A stretch of DNA of 64,000 bases, from contig VKON01000197.1 in NCBI GenBank assembly GCA_009741485.1, positions 55,868-119,867 of the forward strand. The letters run 5' to 3'. The position numbers and the translations under genes were made by a program. Position 1 is the stretch's first letter, and the number at the start of each line of letters is the position of its first letter. Of the stretch, positions 1-12,285 are shown piece after piece. The notes under the pieces are model-generated. The model was not told the origin of the DNA. It did not search any database and saw nothing but the letters and a program-made list of their open reading frames with translations. This DNA comes from Malurus cyaneus samueli. Lineage: Eukaryota > Chordata > Aves > Passeriformes > Maluridae.

Positions 1-130
1 TAGACATGAAGTTGTAAACTTTTTTTTTTTCCAGCTTTTACCCTTCTAATTCTCTCCATGATCCTGCTGGTTGTGGAGTGAACCAGGGGCTGAGAGGGGC
101 TGGGATGTTGAGTGGGGTTAAACCACAACA
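1..130 (+). mobile_element. 3' end of an ERVL-like solo LTR (truncated by window edge)
   Basis: The sequence ends GGGGTTAAACCACAACA at 130, preceded by a GAGTGAACCAGGGGCTG-type segment and, further upstream, a T-run. This is the usual 3' terminus of a common avian endogenous retroviral LTR family whose members end in TTAAACCACGACA. The same family terminus occurs at 10267, 20844 and 30207. Only the last part is inside the window. There is no internal retroviral coding sequence. Confidence 0.6.
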
Positions 131-3100
131 GTTGGCTGAACCACAGCCTTGTGAAATTGTGCAGCTCCTCACCACTGATTCCTGGTTTCCCTGCCCTCAC
201 AGAGCATCCAGCCTTTGCAGCTGCCTAGACCAGCGCTGGTTTTTACACTGAAGTCACTGGTGTATGTAATGAGCTTTCATTTACTTCAATAACAAGAATT
301 AGTTCATGGGTGAATACTTTCCTTGCTTGTAGAAAACTTATTACCTGAATTCTCATCAGCTTAGAAAATGAGGGGAATCGGCTCCTAATCTCCACCGTGA
401 GACTTCTCAAAATGAGAGAGGAGTCTGGCAGGACAGCATCTCCCTAAGTCCCAGCAGTGGGGACATGCCTGTCTGCTCCTGCTCCAGCTCCTGCTTATGG
501 CCCTCTTACTGGGGAAATAAAAAGAAGCAGAATCAGAAGCTTGTGAGTGATGCAATCCACTAAGCAGCAAGAATTGTAAATTAGGATGAGCCAGGATGCT
601 TTGTAATAGCCCTGGAGTAAATTGATGAACAGTTTCAAATATAAACTGAATTCTTATCCTCATGAAGATTTGGAATAATAGAAAGATTAATGGAATGAAA
701 ATCATGGTCACTGGCCAATCACAATGAGAAACAGATAAATTTGGTGAAAATTCAACTGCTGACAACTGTTGTGAAAAAATGCTATTTCTTGTGAAAGTTT
801 TGTATGAAGTAAGTTTACATGCACAGTTGAAGCAACAATTAAACTAGAAAGACAGGCTCTGTTAGTTCTTGGGGATGGGGCAGGGACCTTTGCAGAATTC
901 TTCCTTTAGCAAACAGTTCCTTTGGGCCGAAAGTCACCAAGTCAAACTATTTTGTTTACTAAACCCAAGTAATTTGCAGAACATAATTTGTTTCCCAAAT
1001 ATCAGTCCCCCTCTGCAATTAATACCACCAAAAGGAAAGAGCCAGAGTAGATGGGTATTCAGCACACAGCAAGGAATGATTTTTACATAGGGCAGATGAT
1101 TGCACAGAACATTTGTTGCTGCTCTTGAGGGTTTGGGTGACTAGATAAAATTTATGAACTGGATGATAGATTTCTTAGGTTTGGCAGATGAGGGGAGTCC
1201 TACCCATGAGGGTATTCTTCTAATTCTACCTTTTATGTTGGTGTTGATGTACTAATGTGACAAATTCCAGCTCTTGCCCCACCTTTTTTTTTCCATATGA
1301 CTGAAGTTCTCAGTTAAGAATAAAGTTGAATTCAAGCAGCTTGTGCGTGAAGTGAATTTTCTTTCTCTCAGGACCGGTGTCAAATTTGTGCTCAGAATAT
1401 AACTATATCCATCCACTGCTTCTGCCTGGTAATTAGTAGTTTTATAGAGATCATTTTTACAGTCATGTTCTTCCATTATGAGATACATGGAATACAAATT
1501 TGCTTAACATTATTTACACCATAAAATAAATGCGGGGAGCTAGTGTCATTGCTCCTCACAATCCAACCACATTTTGCATTGCAATCTAGAAGAAAATTGT
1601 AACTGCTTCTTCGAAGGATATTTTTTTATTGGAAAACAAATGACAATATCATTCCAATGACAATGCATCAGCTAATATTCATCTATACTAAAACAACGCC
1701 AGCCCAAATAATTTTGGTTTCAGACAATCGACTCTGTACTATTAGCCATAGGATAATTAGAACACAACCAATCTTAGTATTCTAATTACTTGCAGCTTAA
1801 TTCTCACATTGACCTGATATTGCACACCACTATGGCTCATTACACTTGTTTTATTAACGCAGTGTACCAAGAATTATGTTAACATTCTTTCTAGCTACAA
1901 CATAATCTTCTGGTTCACCCACACACAAAATAGCCTCTATTAAAGGTGAAATAATAATAATAAAAATATCGCAGTAAAGCTAAAATGCCTAGTTACATTC
2001 TGATTTGCAAGAATCACAATGATTTACATAATTGTTCAGATATTTTTCACCGCGTATTCTTAGCCATCCTATTTTACTTAGAAAATTATATTTACAAATG
2101 CTTCTCCAACATCCAAAGACACATTTTTTGCATGACAGCAGGAATTTAAACAAAATGAGTTCATAAAATCAGTGATGCCAATGTATTAGCAGTTTGTCCT
2201 CAATATTTTGCTATAACGGTTATCAAAACTGCATTAATCTCTCTTATTGAAAACTATTTATACACCCCTAATCATCATTAAAATGTTATTTTGTCTTCAG
2301 CACAACAAATTAATCTTCTTTTCTATTAAAAAGAAATAATCTGGTTTTTTTTTTTATCTTTCTTCCCAGGCTTTGGCCCTTAATGATGCTTCTGTGAGAA
2401 AACATCAGATAAAGCCTAAAGATAAAGATACAGAAGAAATTAAACAGAAGAAATTAAAGGAAGAAATTAGAAACTGCTAACAGAAATTACAGACAAGGTT
2501 TATCAGTTTCTATATTATTGGTCTGTTGTTGCTGAAGGTTTTTTTAATTGTATCTTTTTCACTGAAATATGCAGAGGTATTTACTGATTTTAAAAATTGA
2601 TTAACAGGCTGGCCACAAAAGCAAAACCTGATAAGTCATAGAAAAAGCCACGCTACCCAAACGTCTGAGTAAAACAGGACTGAGGCAACAGCTGTATTAA
2701 ACTCAAGCTGTATTAAACTCAAAAGCCATTACAATTCAAAGTTATTAGATTAGAATGATTTTCTAGGCCCAAGTCATTAATCTTGATCGAGATTTCCAGC
2801 CTTTACTTCAAGAATGTAAAGCAAAGAATAATGAGACTTTGTACATTATGGAACATTACAATACATGACAGTACACCCTGTGAATATCTGAAATTATTTA
2901 GTATGACTAGAAACTTCAGGAGTTCATACTAGATATTGTAATATTGTAATATATGTACACAATATAGATATATATGGAATTTTCTGATGAAAAGTTTGTA
3001 AGATGGCAAATGCTAGGAAAATAAACTGCATGAAAAAAGAGAGGAACTTAGAGTAGAACAAGCACCTCAAATTTGCTTGAAATATTAATATTTATTCAGT

Positions 3101-3430
3101 GAAAATAGTCTCCTCTTACAGATGCAGCATTTTACACCAGGATAATGACTACAATCATAGAGATCCTTTCTGAACTATTGAACGCAAAGGTGGTGTTTAC
3201 AGCTTTGGGAAATGAGAAAAAAGTGGCAATTGCCAGCCATCTCTTATGTGCCTCTGCAGTCAAAAGTTCAGCTCAATTGGAATCAAACATTTGAGTCTTA
3301 ATTTGGTAGCTTTGGTTTGCCCACATCCGGTGTGCATTTTGATATTGAGGATTCAGTTCCGGTGACATTTTTATTATTCCTCCTGACTGCAGGACCAACA
3401 AAGTTATAGCAAACAGGTTGAATAAATTCT
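131..3430. other. Single-copy AT-rich intronic DNA
   Basis: No gene or clear transposon was found. The stretch at about 1500-2350 is AT-rich, free of recognisable repeats and reads like conserved non-coding DNA, but conservation cannot be tested here. A short imperfect tandem of an ACAGAAGAAATTA-like unit lies at about 2430-2470. An AT dinucleotide-rich patch lies at about 2935-2980. Confidence 0.5.
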
Positions 3431-3439
3431 CCCTTGATG

Positions 3440-3792
3440 ATGGCAGGGACAATAAAGATCATCTCCTTCCAAACCCTCGCCACAGGCAGACACACTTTCT
3501 ACTGTCCCACTTGTTTCAAACCCGGTCCAACCTGGTCTTGGACACTTCCAGGGATGGGGCAGCCATCCCAACCTGCTTGGGCAATCTGTGCCACACTCTT
3601 ACCACCCTCACAGAGGATATTTTATTCCTAGAATCTCATCTGAACTGTCCCTTTTTCGGTTTAAAAAGCAAAAAATTGCCATTCTGATTTTCAGGTCATT
3701 CCAGGCCCTTGCCCAAAGTCCCCATTCAGTGGTTCCCTTTGGGCACTGGAAGGGGCTCTAAGGACTCTCTGGATCCTTCTCTTCTCCAGGCC
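3440..3792 (-). mobile_element. CR1 LINE 3' fragment
   Basis: The plus strand carries the antisense CR1 signature GTCCAACCTGG followed by CTTGGACACTTCCAGGGATG, then ACCACCCTCACAGAGG. Further on it has CACTGGAAGGGGCTCTAAGG and CTTCTCTTCTCCAGGCC. The element is therefore inserted on the minus strand, with its 3' end towards 3440. It stops abruptly at about 3792, where the repeated unit (copy A) begins. That edge may be an assembly join, because in copy B the same point is joined to a different CR1 piece. Confidence 0.8.
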
Positions 3793-6700
3793 CTGATTCT
3801 GAAACTCAGCCAATTATTGTGTATGACTGAGGCCTGGGAAAAGAAAAGGAGTGTTAACAGCCTACATGGAAGAGGAATACCGCATCCTTGGCTACTGTTG
3901 AGAAAAGGAGATTGGAATGTAGAATTGATAACGCAGGTGGCTGGAAATTATAAACATTACTAATACTGTAGCTTTTACAAACTCACCAATTATGTTCTGA
4001 TTACTAATTAAACAGCTGTCTCTTAACCAATGTATGTTTGACACAAATGTATACTCTGGTTGCTAAAGTGGATAAAAGAAGCTTATTCCACAATAAAGTT
4101 CTTCTTTCTCTCTGGTTTTTTCACCCCCTTTTGTGTGTTTTATATCTATTCTTTTTTGTCACTGTTTGGCTAGCAGCCACATGGGTCCACCCCTTCCCTG
4201 CGGTGTGGGACTGCACCCCAAAGCTCAGTGTCATCACCTGGATTTCTGAGGGTACCTTTGCTTTCACTGCCCATGGCACTGAGAAGGATTTCATCCAGAC
4301 TCCTTTCCTTGGGAGAAAGATCAATGCACTACAAAGGCTTTAGGAAAAATTTTTATTTCTTTTTTTCCTGGCATGTCAGATAACTGGGATAAGGGCTCTG
4401 TCTGTGAACCTGGCATTTTCCCCACGAAGCTGTGAAGATCTCAGCTCTGTGCTGCAAAAAGCAAACACTTTAATGTGCCTCTATATTAGTCCTTAAATTA
4501 CAATTTGTCCCTCACTACCTCAGACAAAAGGGATCTACGTAGATCTTTTGCCTTCAATTTGACTAGTCTTAATTATGTATTTTCTGTCATTCAGCTTTAT
4601 AACTATGCAATAAAAGACAGGTTTAATGGGCCAATAGTCCAGGATGGGAAATCTTCCAGCTAGTGAAGCATTGAGGACATCAAATTAGGGGCACTGCTGA
4701 TCAGTTTTTTTCCCCAGCCTGACATCTGTTTGTAAGCACTCACAGCCAAAATTGTTTTGAAAGGCAATGTCAGCCTTCGGCTCTGGAGCTTGCATCAGTG
4801 AATCTCTCCACCCCTTGCTACTTGTTATTTTCTGCTGTGAAACGAGACAATGCATATAATCATGCATGAGGGAGGCAACATTATCTGATTTTGATCTGAT
4901 GAGTAGAAGTCAGGGTTCCTGGCTTGTCTCTAACACCATTCCTGGCTCTTGCATTACGTGTGTATTTAATATGTACTTTACATGTAAGAAAGGTTTCTGT
5001 AAGTTTAGTTTGGATTGAATGATTATTATCTAATGATTTTTTTTAAATTTCCGTGCAGAAATTATTCATAAATATGACTAGTGCTAACAATCTCCCTGAA
5101 CTAAAGATAAATGAAGAGTATTAAAAGATTCATAGACTTTTGAAAAGAAGGAACTCTTGGGCCATACCTTCTGGGTTGTTTTTACAGTGAGATGAACATC
5201 TGCTTCAAACTAACATTGCTTGGAAAATGGAGTACCTCAGAAAAAAAGACAAGGAAGAAAGCAGAAAGAATCCCCAGTGGAAACCTACCAACCATCTTAG
5301 CAGTAATTATCATATAATATCAATGATTATATAATAATCATACAATCATAATACAACTACAGTGATTACTCTGTATTAACACTGTATTAATTCTGCTGTA
5401 CACATTAATCTATAATATATGAATGCATGGCCATGTAAATATTTATGTAAATGATGTTTTCATGAAACTTCTGTGTGTTTTCCCTCTCAAATACACTTGT
5501 TATGGTTCACTTTATATACGTGTTACAGCAGAACAGTAGTGAAACTGAATAAATTAGACCACAGCTCCGTCTCGTCCCTCCATGCTATCATCAACAGCAG
5601 CAACTTGAGACAGGACATGAAAGGAGATGAAACTAGAAAATCCTTAGCTTTTGGGGAATCTAAGGCTCAGACACTCGCTGAGTTAGAAACAGCATGTTTT
5701 TCTTTAAAACTCCTTGCATATCAGATTGAATAACTTTTTTAACCCATAAAAATTTCACATTTCTAATTCCTACAGCAATGCATCCCACAGTTTTGTTATA
5801 CATTGTGTAGGAAGGCATTTTCATTTTTCCAATCTCATTAATCAATTAATTCTCCCCAATTCTTGTATTGATAGGAAAAATACATACTCTATATATTAAG
5901 CATATTGAGAATTAATCTTAAAGCTCTGAATATATTGAGGTATGATCTTAAACCTCATCATGTTCAACTGTCATTTTTGCCACCAAAAAAAGAGTGAAAA
6001 ACCTACCCAAATAGTTAAATAGAAAGTCTCTCACCCTATTGTCCAGTTATTAATGGATCTGTGTCAAAGAGGAATATCTATATCTGCCTGGAGTTACAAA
6101 GGTGATCACTTTTCATTTTTCACCTTTTATTCCTACCTTTGCTAGCTCTTCTTTTCGATACTTATTAACATGTGACATATCTTCCATCAATTTTGTTTCT
6201 GTTATTCACACAAAGTCCTTTGGAAATTTAAGGAACTTATGGCCATAATCCTGTTGCTTGTATGTTTGTTGACTTAATTTGCCAGGTCAACTAACTTCTC
6301 TGAATGCCACAATGACTTTAGCCTGTAAAATGCTGTTTATTCATGTATTTGTTATTCCAATTTATACATGTTTTTTGATGTAGACGTTATTTCTATTCTT
6401 TCATGTAGCAGCTATGAGTTTGCCCAGCAATACTCAGATTTTCTGGTCTGCATATCCCTGGACTTTTCTGCACATGCCATCTTCCATTTCCCTGTTGCTG
6501 ATTCCATTTTAGGCACAGTTAATAGTTCAGCAATTTTTATACTTGAACTCTTTTGGAGCTCTTGGGTGAATACCATCTGTTCCTGAAGATTTGTTACCAC
6601 ACACATTATCAGCTAGTTCTAAAACCTCTCTTTTGTAGCATTTTTATAAGCTGTGTAAGCACTGAATTTAGGCAGCCTACTAAAGATCCCTCAAACATAA

Positions 6701-7126
6701 AGTCCTAACTCCAGATTTTAGGAAGTTAATTTTCTGACTGAAGATCTTCTACACCAACCACTCTTACCCTGATATAAATAATAAATTGAATTTAATGATA
6801 TAGCACCATTTTTCAGCATTGAGTATCCACATTTCGGTCATTCAAAGTCACCTCAGCACTCTGTATCTTTCCTGTGATTGTTCAGAACACAACTACTACA
6901 AAATCATGTCATTTGTCATTATTCATCAAGATAAAACCACAGATGTGCAGGCAGGTAAAGGCAGAACATTACTGACTTTGTTCAGACCTTAGATAGAATT
7001 TCAACAAGAAGCACACATAGGAGGGAATATAATATAGGCTATATAATATAGGATATAATACAGGTTTTGTTGATACTTCCACCACTAGAGAAAAATTGAG
7101 ATATCTTAAATTATCTATTTTCAATC

Positions 7127-8231
7127 CCCAGAACTCCTACCCGGGTTCCTATGCATGTGCCTTCAACTGAAAAAGTCAGCTCACTGGCGAAGATTGCATG
7201 ACCACTCGGTCAGCAGCAGGTAGCGAAGAGTGGAATGATTGCTGCACTTGTGTGAAGGTGTTGAAGAGTTATAGTTTGATTGGAGTTCTCCCTAAGTATT
7301 AATTTTATGGTTAGAAATGCTGTGATATCTAAGTGGTGAAGTTGGACATTCACTCATGCCCGGCAGCATCTTGATCTTGTCAAGGATACTTGCACGCACA
7401 CTGGATTCTCAGTGCACTCTGGTTTTACCAAAATCAATGTCATTAACAGCAAATATTCACAAGCTTGATCTTGAGAGACACACCTGGGAGATTTCATCAT
7501 TTTTTTGTTAGTATTCCACTGTACAGTGGCACAAATGAGGCATTTACAACACAGATAAACAAATACACTCCTAAAGGTCACGAACAGACTGGACAGGATC
7601 CAACAACAGACGAAAAGTAGGGAACATCGGTCCAGAACAGTTTTGATTAATACTGATATAACTCTCAAGAATGATAAAAGGCAAGTAGTCCTACTAGATG
7701 GAAATCGCAGATAGTTTTTGTGTAATAGACTGGAGAGAATTGTCATATATAAAGATGTAGAACAAGTGTTAAAATATTTTTCTTCCTTGTAGTTGATTTC
7801 CTGTGATCCTGTTGGTTCCTGTTAAATGGTAAGGAGCTCTAAAACTAGTAGGATAAATGTATGTTGCTCTTTGCTAATACTAATGTGAGAATATTATCTA
7901 TTTTAATATATTATTTTTTTATTTAGATAATTTCTCAAAAACAATGGAATGCTTGTAGTGTAATTTATATTATAAGCAATTTATTATCCAAGTGTGAATT
8001 TCCAGGAGTAATTATTGATATATAAATAAAGCTAGCTCTTAATATTCTTTAGAAAAGATAACTTGAAAATATAGCAAATCGCATAAGCATCTCTTATTTG
8101 AACTGGTTTTGTAGAGCTTTAAGTTACCCGAATAAGTCAACCATATCTATACAAACTGGCTAAAAGGAGCACATTTATCTTGCTGCTTCAATCTCTTGTA
8201 ATACATTTTTCTACACTCAACTCAATACAAT
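7127..8231. other. Copy A-specific 1.1 kb segment
   Basis: At TCTATTTTCAATC copy A leaves the alignment with copies B and C, and rejoins at CAGAGAAAATGTAAACTG. In place of this 1.1 kb, B has about 2.56 kb (16931-19490) and C about 2.48 kb (25680-28163), which match each other. The segment has minus-strand open frames but no recognisable protein motif or transposon terminus. It may be an allelic alternative, a deletion/insertion variant, or misplaced sequence. Confidence 0.7.
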
Positions 8232-9751
8232 CAGAGAAAATGTAAACTGAATTCAAAATTTCAATGCCTAACTATTTATGACAGGAATACCCCAGGGATA
8301 GCCCTTGGTGCTGATGAATATCCTGTACTGAGCATAATGTTGGTCTTGGGTTACGGTGTTAAAACATGCAGACAGACACAAACTCACACAAAAACCTGCT
8401 TATCTCTGTCAGTGCTTGTACCAGATGACTTAAAAAAATTGACAATATGTATTTTTTTTTCCTCATTAATACTTTTTTAATTGTAGTAGGTGGTAAAAAT
8501 GACATAGACAGAAACAGAGAGGAAGAATATTTCCTGTGTGACAGAAGATATAAATGCAGTAGAGACAGAAAGGAAGCCCATCTGATTCTTTTTTTAGAAA
8601 CATCACTCACCAGGAGAAGGTGTGTGAAGATACTAAACTGTATGGAACCCAATACATACTAATTTCAAATAAACACACACCACACTCAACTCCCATATGG
8701 GTCTGGGGTACTGATCTGAAAAACTCTGTGAGCAATAATGCAAATGGCTGACACTGAACTCAATTTTGACATTTTGTAGATTTGTCATCATGAGTTTCAA
8801 GTGTAATAATGTGCTTTAATGTCATTTTATACTAGGGGGTTTCTTGGATCTGCTTGAAATACCTATCATACATCAAAGAATTTACTCAGAGATTAGAAGC
8901 TGCTATTTTACTTAGATTTTATATAATAAAATTTGGAAACATGGGTTTTCATTTTTCCATTATTGTCACTTTTCCCCTTCATTTACATTTTTGGACTATT
9001 TTCTTTGGGGAGGTTGGGGATTTTGAGGCCTTTTCTTTTCCTTTAATTGTCATGACTACACAACTTAAATAAAGTCACCGTGTGTAAAGCTAACATGCTG
9101 CTATTAGGCAAGTTGTTAGATATGATTAAAAACAAATCTCTCTAACTTCCTAATTCACTGGGGAAAAAAAAAAATGTGAGTCATTAAGACAAGAATGCAA
9201 GCAAGTCTTAAAAATCAAAGATGATTAAACTGATTAATCTTCTTTTCTTTAAATGCTAGGTCATGCTCTTATAATTAATAACACCATAATGAGCTGTAAT
9301 TAAATTCTGGCAAAATTCTACTTTCAAGTAGTTTGACCTCCTACTGCAAAACCATAACAACTATCCTTGTTACAGGGATTCACATCTTTAACAACACTCT
9401 CAGTATATGAGCTGCCTATATTAATATGCCACTTTGCAAAGATTTATTTTATTTTTACAAAGTTCTCTTTACTGTCTCGCTTTCAGACAGCATCTTTGCA
9501 GATTAAATTAAAAAAAAAAAAAAAACACAAAAAGAAAAACAAACAAAAAAAAAAATTAATTAATTCCATGTTAGCTAAGCACAGGCCTAAAGAGTTTCCT
9601 GAGCTGGAACTGTAATAAATAAAATAATAGGGTCAGGAATAGGACTGGAGTGAGAGTTACACACAGCTCCTTCCTTACACCTTGCTATGCTGGTGAAAAA
9701 TGAGCTATGCAAGACCTTTGGGAAGTATTGGCTCTCCCCAAATTTTTCTTT

Positions 9752-10267
9752 TGTCCTAGTTTCATCAAGATTAGAGTTATAGGAGCTGGCACCATGCTGT
9801 GTTTCGGATCTAGAAGAGAATGATGTTGAGAACACAAGTGAGTTTTAATTGTTGCTTGGCAATGCTCACTCCGGCCAAGGACTTTTCGATGTCCAGTGTT
9901 CTGCCTATGAGCAGGTGCACAAAAAGCCAGGGGAGAGCAGAGCTGACCCAAGCTGGCCAAAGGATCCTCATGCCATAGAATGTCATCTCCAGGACATAAA
10001 CTGAGGAGAGTTGGCCAGGAGCTGTGTCTGTCTGGGAACACGCTGGACATCTGTCAGTGGGTGGTGAACATCACCTGTTTCTCTTCGGCTTTGCTCCTCC
10101 CTCTCTCCCCTTTCATCATTATTGTCATAATATAATTATTCTTTTATATTTATTTTGTTTTAATTAAAAGGTCTACTTTTTCTTGTTTGCTTGTTTTTAA
10201 ATTTCCCCCTCAGCAGGAGCAGAGGAGAGTGAGCGAGTGGCTGCTTGGTTGCGGTTAAACCACAGCA
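9752..10267 (+). mobile_element. ERVL-like solo LTR (copy A)
   Basis: The segment begins TGTCCTAGTTTCATC and ends GCGGTTAAACCACAGCA. Inside are the features of a familiar avian LTR family: GTTTTAATTGTTGCTTGG, then AAGGACTTTTCGATG, then GAGCAGGTGCACAAAAAG. A degenerate TATA-like ACATAAACTGAGGAGAGTTGG lies near 9995-10015. A T/A-rich stretch ends in an AATTAAAAGG poly(A)-like signal near 10160, followed by GAGTGAGCGAGTGGCTGC. No internal retroviral genes or partner LTR flank it, so it is a solo LTR. No clear target-site duplication was seen. Copies of the same insertion occur at 20356-20844 and 29686-30207 in the repeated block. Confidence 0.75.
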
Positions 10268-11357
10268 AATATCCAGCACAGGCATCTGTATGGGTTCTGA
10301 CTGAGCACTAGCCACCCAAAAAACTGTACCACTGTGGTTTCCCCTGCAAGCTGTACCTCTCTTTGTGGTCACTGTCCACTGAGGATTCTGAGGAAAGCTG
10401 CAGCACTCTGGACTCTCTTACGGACAAGCCCTGTGCTCCTCCAGCCTTGCAGGAGTTTTGTGTGGAAGTTTTACAACATGATTAGCTTGCTTTAATTACA
10501 ACAAAAGAACCTGCTGGATGACTGTCATATGAAACCTTCATGACAGTAAATCTGTGTTAATTTACAGGACAAGCAGACAAGCCTCAGCCCATGCTCACCT
10601 TGAAGAACAATCTCTATCCAGACGCCAGGAGGTGAGAGAGCCTCTCTGCACTTCACACCTCTCCTCTGAGCGTTCTCCCACTGAAGTCACACACAGTAAT
10701 GCCAAGTCAGGATCAGCTCATGGGGAAAACAAAAATCTCTGAGGTGGATAGTGCAGGTAAAGCAGGCAGAAAGAAGTACCGGGAGCCTTTCAAAACAATA
10801 TAAATTGTGCTGCTGTTTAATATCCCCAGCAGTGAAGTGACCTGCAACACCCTCCCCTGTGTGTACCCCTGGCTACACATCCTGTTGTGTCCTGCTTCAG
10901 CTGCAGGTAATTAGCTGTCTTTGGTTTTATCTCTGAATATCCAGTTTTCACATTATAAACACTTTATTATCTGCTCTGTAGCTATTGTTCTGCTGTTGTT
11001 TCTTCTCTATAGAGGAGCTTGTTATCTGCATCTCAGTCCCCGTTCAATGTCTTCTGTCCTGCTGAAGGAATTACGGGACTTACTGGGTGGTTCACTGGAG
11101 GTTAGCAAAATGGTAAATTGAGAAATGAGGCAACAGTTTCATTGAATTGTCTGTGAGTCTGATGGCATTTACTGCAGCCTGGATAATAACAAACTGTGGT
11201 TTGGGGGAGGTGGAGGAACACAAGCTTTGTTATGACAGGTAAACTATGAATAAATGAATATTTGCTAGAGACCTTCTAAGTTGATAATAACAGAATTTCT
11301 CTCCTAAAGACTGTAACTGCCAAATTTACTACAATTCCATTGACATAGAAGAGCACA

Positions 11358-11530
11358 CTCCTTCCTCTTCCTTCTTTCTCCTTCTTCCTTCTTCTCCTTC
11401 TTCCTTCCTTCTTCCCTTCCTTCCTTACTTTCTCTTTCCTTTCATTTTTTTTCTCACTCTCATCTCTTCTTTCATCTGTCTAATTTAATTAACTTTTTTT
11501 CTGATTTCCTTTTTCTTTCTTTTTTGGTGG
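11358..11530 (+). repeat. CT-rich microsatellite tract (copy A)
   Basis: A pyrimidine-rich CTTCC/TTCTC repeat runs for about 170 bases, with a matching tract at 31940-32095 in copy D. In copy B it is cut to a short TTCC run (21949-21966) joined directly to sequence that lies 1 kb further on in copy A. Copy C stops at this point in a 25-N gap. Confidence 0.8.
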
Positions 11531-11904
11531 GGGAAAGATTACGATTGTTTTCTTTTATTCTTGAAGATTTTTAGCAATCTGAATATGAGGTAGTTCATTT
11601 GAAAATAAGTTAAGTTAGAACGAGATGGATCCAAATGTTTTGATGTAGAGGTATCAAGAGGTTGATGTTTTCCAGGATATGAGCCTCAATGGTTTTTCTA
11701 TTTGATTATCATGGGCTATCACGAGTCTATTGTCAGTTTTGAGATCAAGTAGATAGTGATCTACTGTGGGAGGCAATAGGTGACACTTACTTAAATATTT
11801 CTTTTGGGCTGGGGAGTGGAACTGTGAATCATGTGGGAAATGAGCATGAAGATGAATCAAATGGATGATGATCATATAAAATTCAATAAAAAAAATAAAG
11901 TAAA

Positions 11905-12285
11905 AGAACCAGGAATCAGTGAGTTTGAAAGCCTATCTTTAAGTCCAACACTTCCCTCAGAACTGCAAGGCCACCATAGCCCGTGCCCCCAATGCCACAT
12001 CATGCTATTTTAAATCCCTCCATGGATGAGGAACACATTGGCTTTCATGAAGAAGTTCTTCTCTGATTGTCAATCTAACCTCCCGACAGCCTGAGGCCGT
12101 TCCCTCTCCTCCTGTCCTTGTTCCCTGGAGCAGAGCCCGACCCCCGCTGCCCTCCTGTCAGGGAGTGTGGCAAGCCACAAGGTCCCGGGAGCCTCCTTTG
12201 CTCCAGGCTGAGCCCTTTCCCATCTCTCACCCTCATTAGAGATTTTGGTCCAGACTTTTCGCAGCTCCCTTCTCTGGACAAAATA
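11905..12285 (-). mobile_element. CR1 LINE fragment (copy A)
   Basis: The plus strand shows the antisense CR1 order: AAGGCCACCATAGCCC, then AATCCCTCCATGGATGAGG, CAATCTAACCTCC, CTGAGGCCGTTCCCTCTCC, TTGTTCCCTGGAGCAGAGCC, and TTTGCTCCAGGCTGAGCCC. The insertion is on the minus strand. A near-identical copy is at about 32500-32900. The element is missing from copy B because of the collapse at the CT-rich tract. Confidence 0.85.

Noticed and set aside
7354..7746. 130-residue minus-strand frame in the copy A-specific segment
   Set aside because: Cys/Leu-rich with no family resemblance and no splice or promoter context. It is not supportable as a gene.
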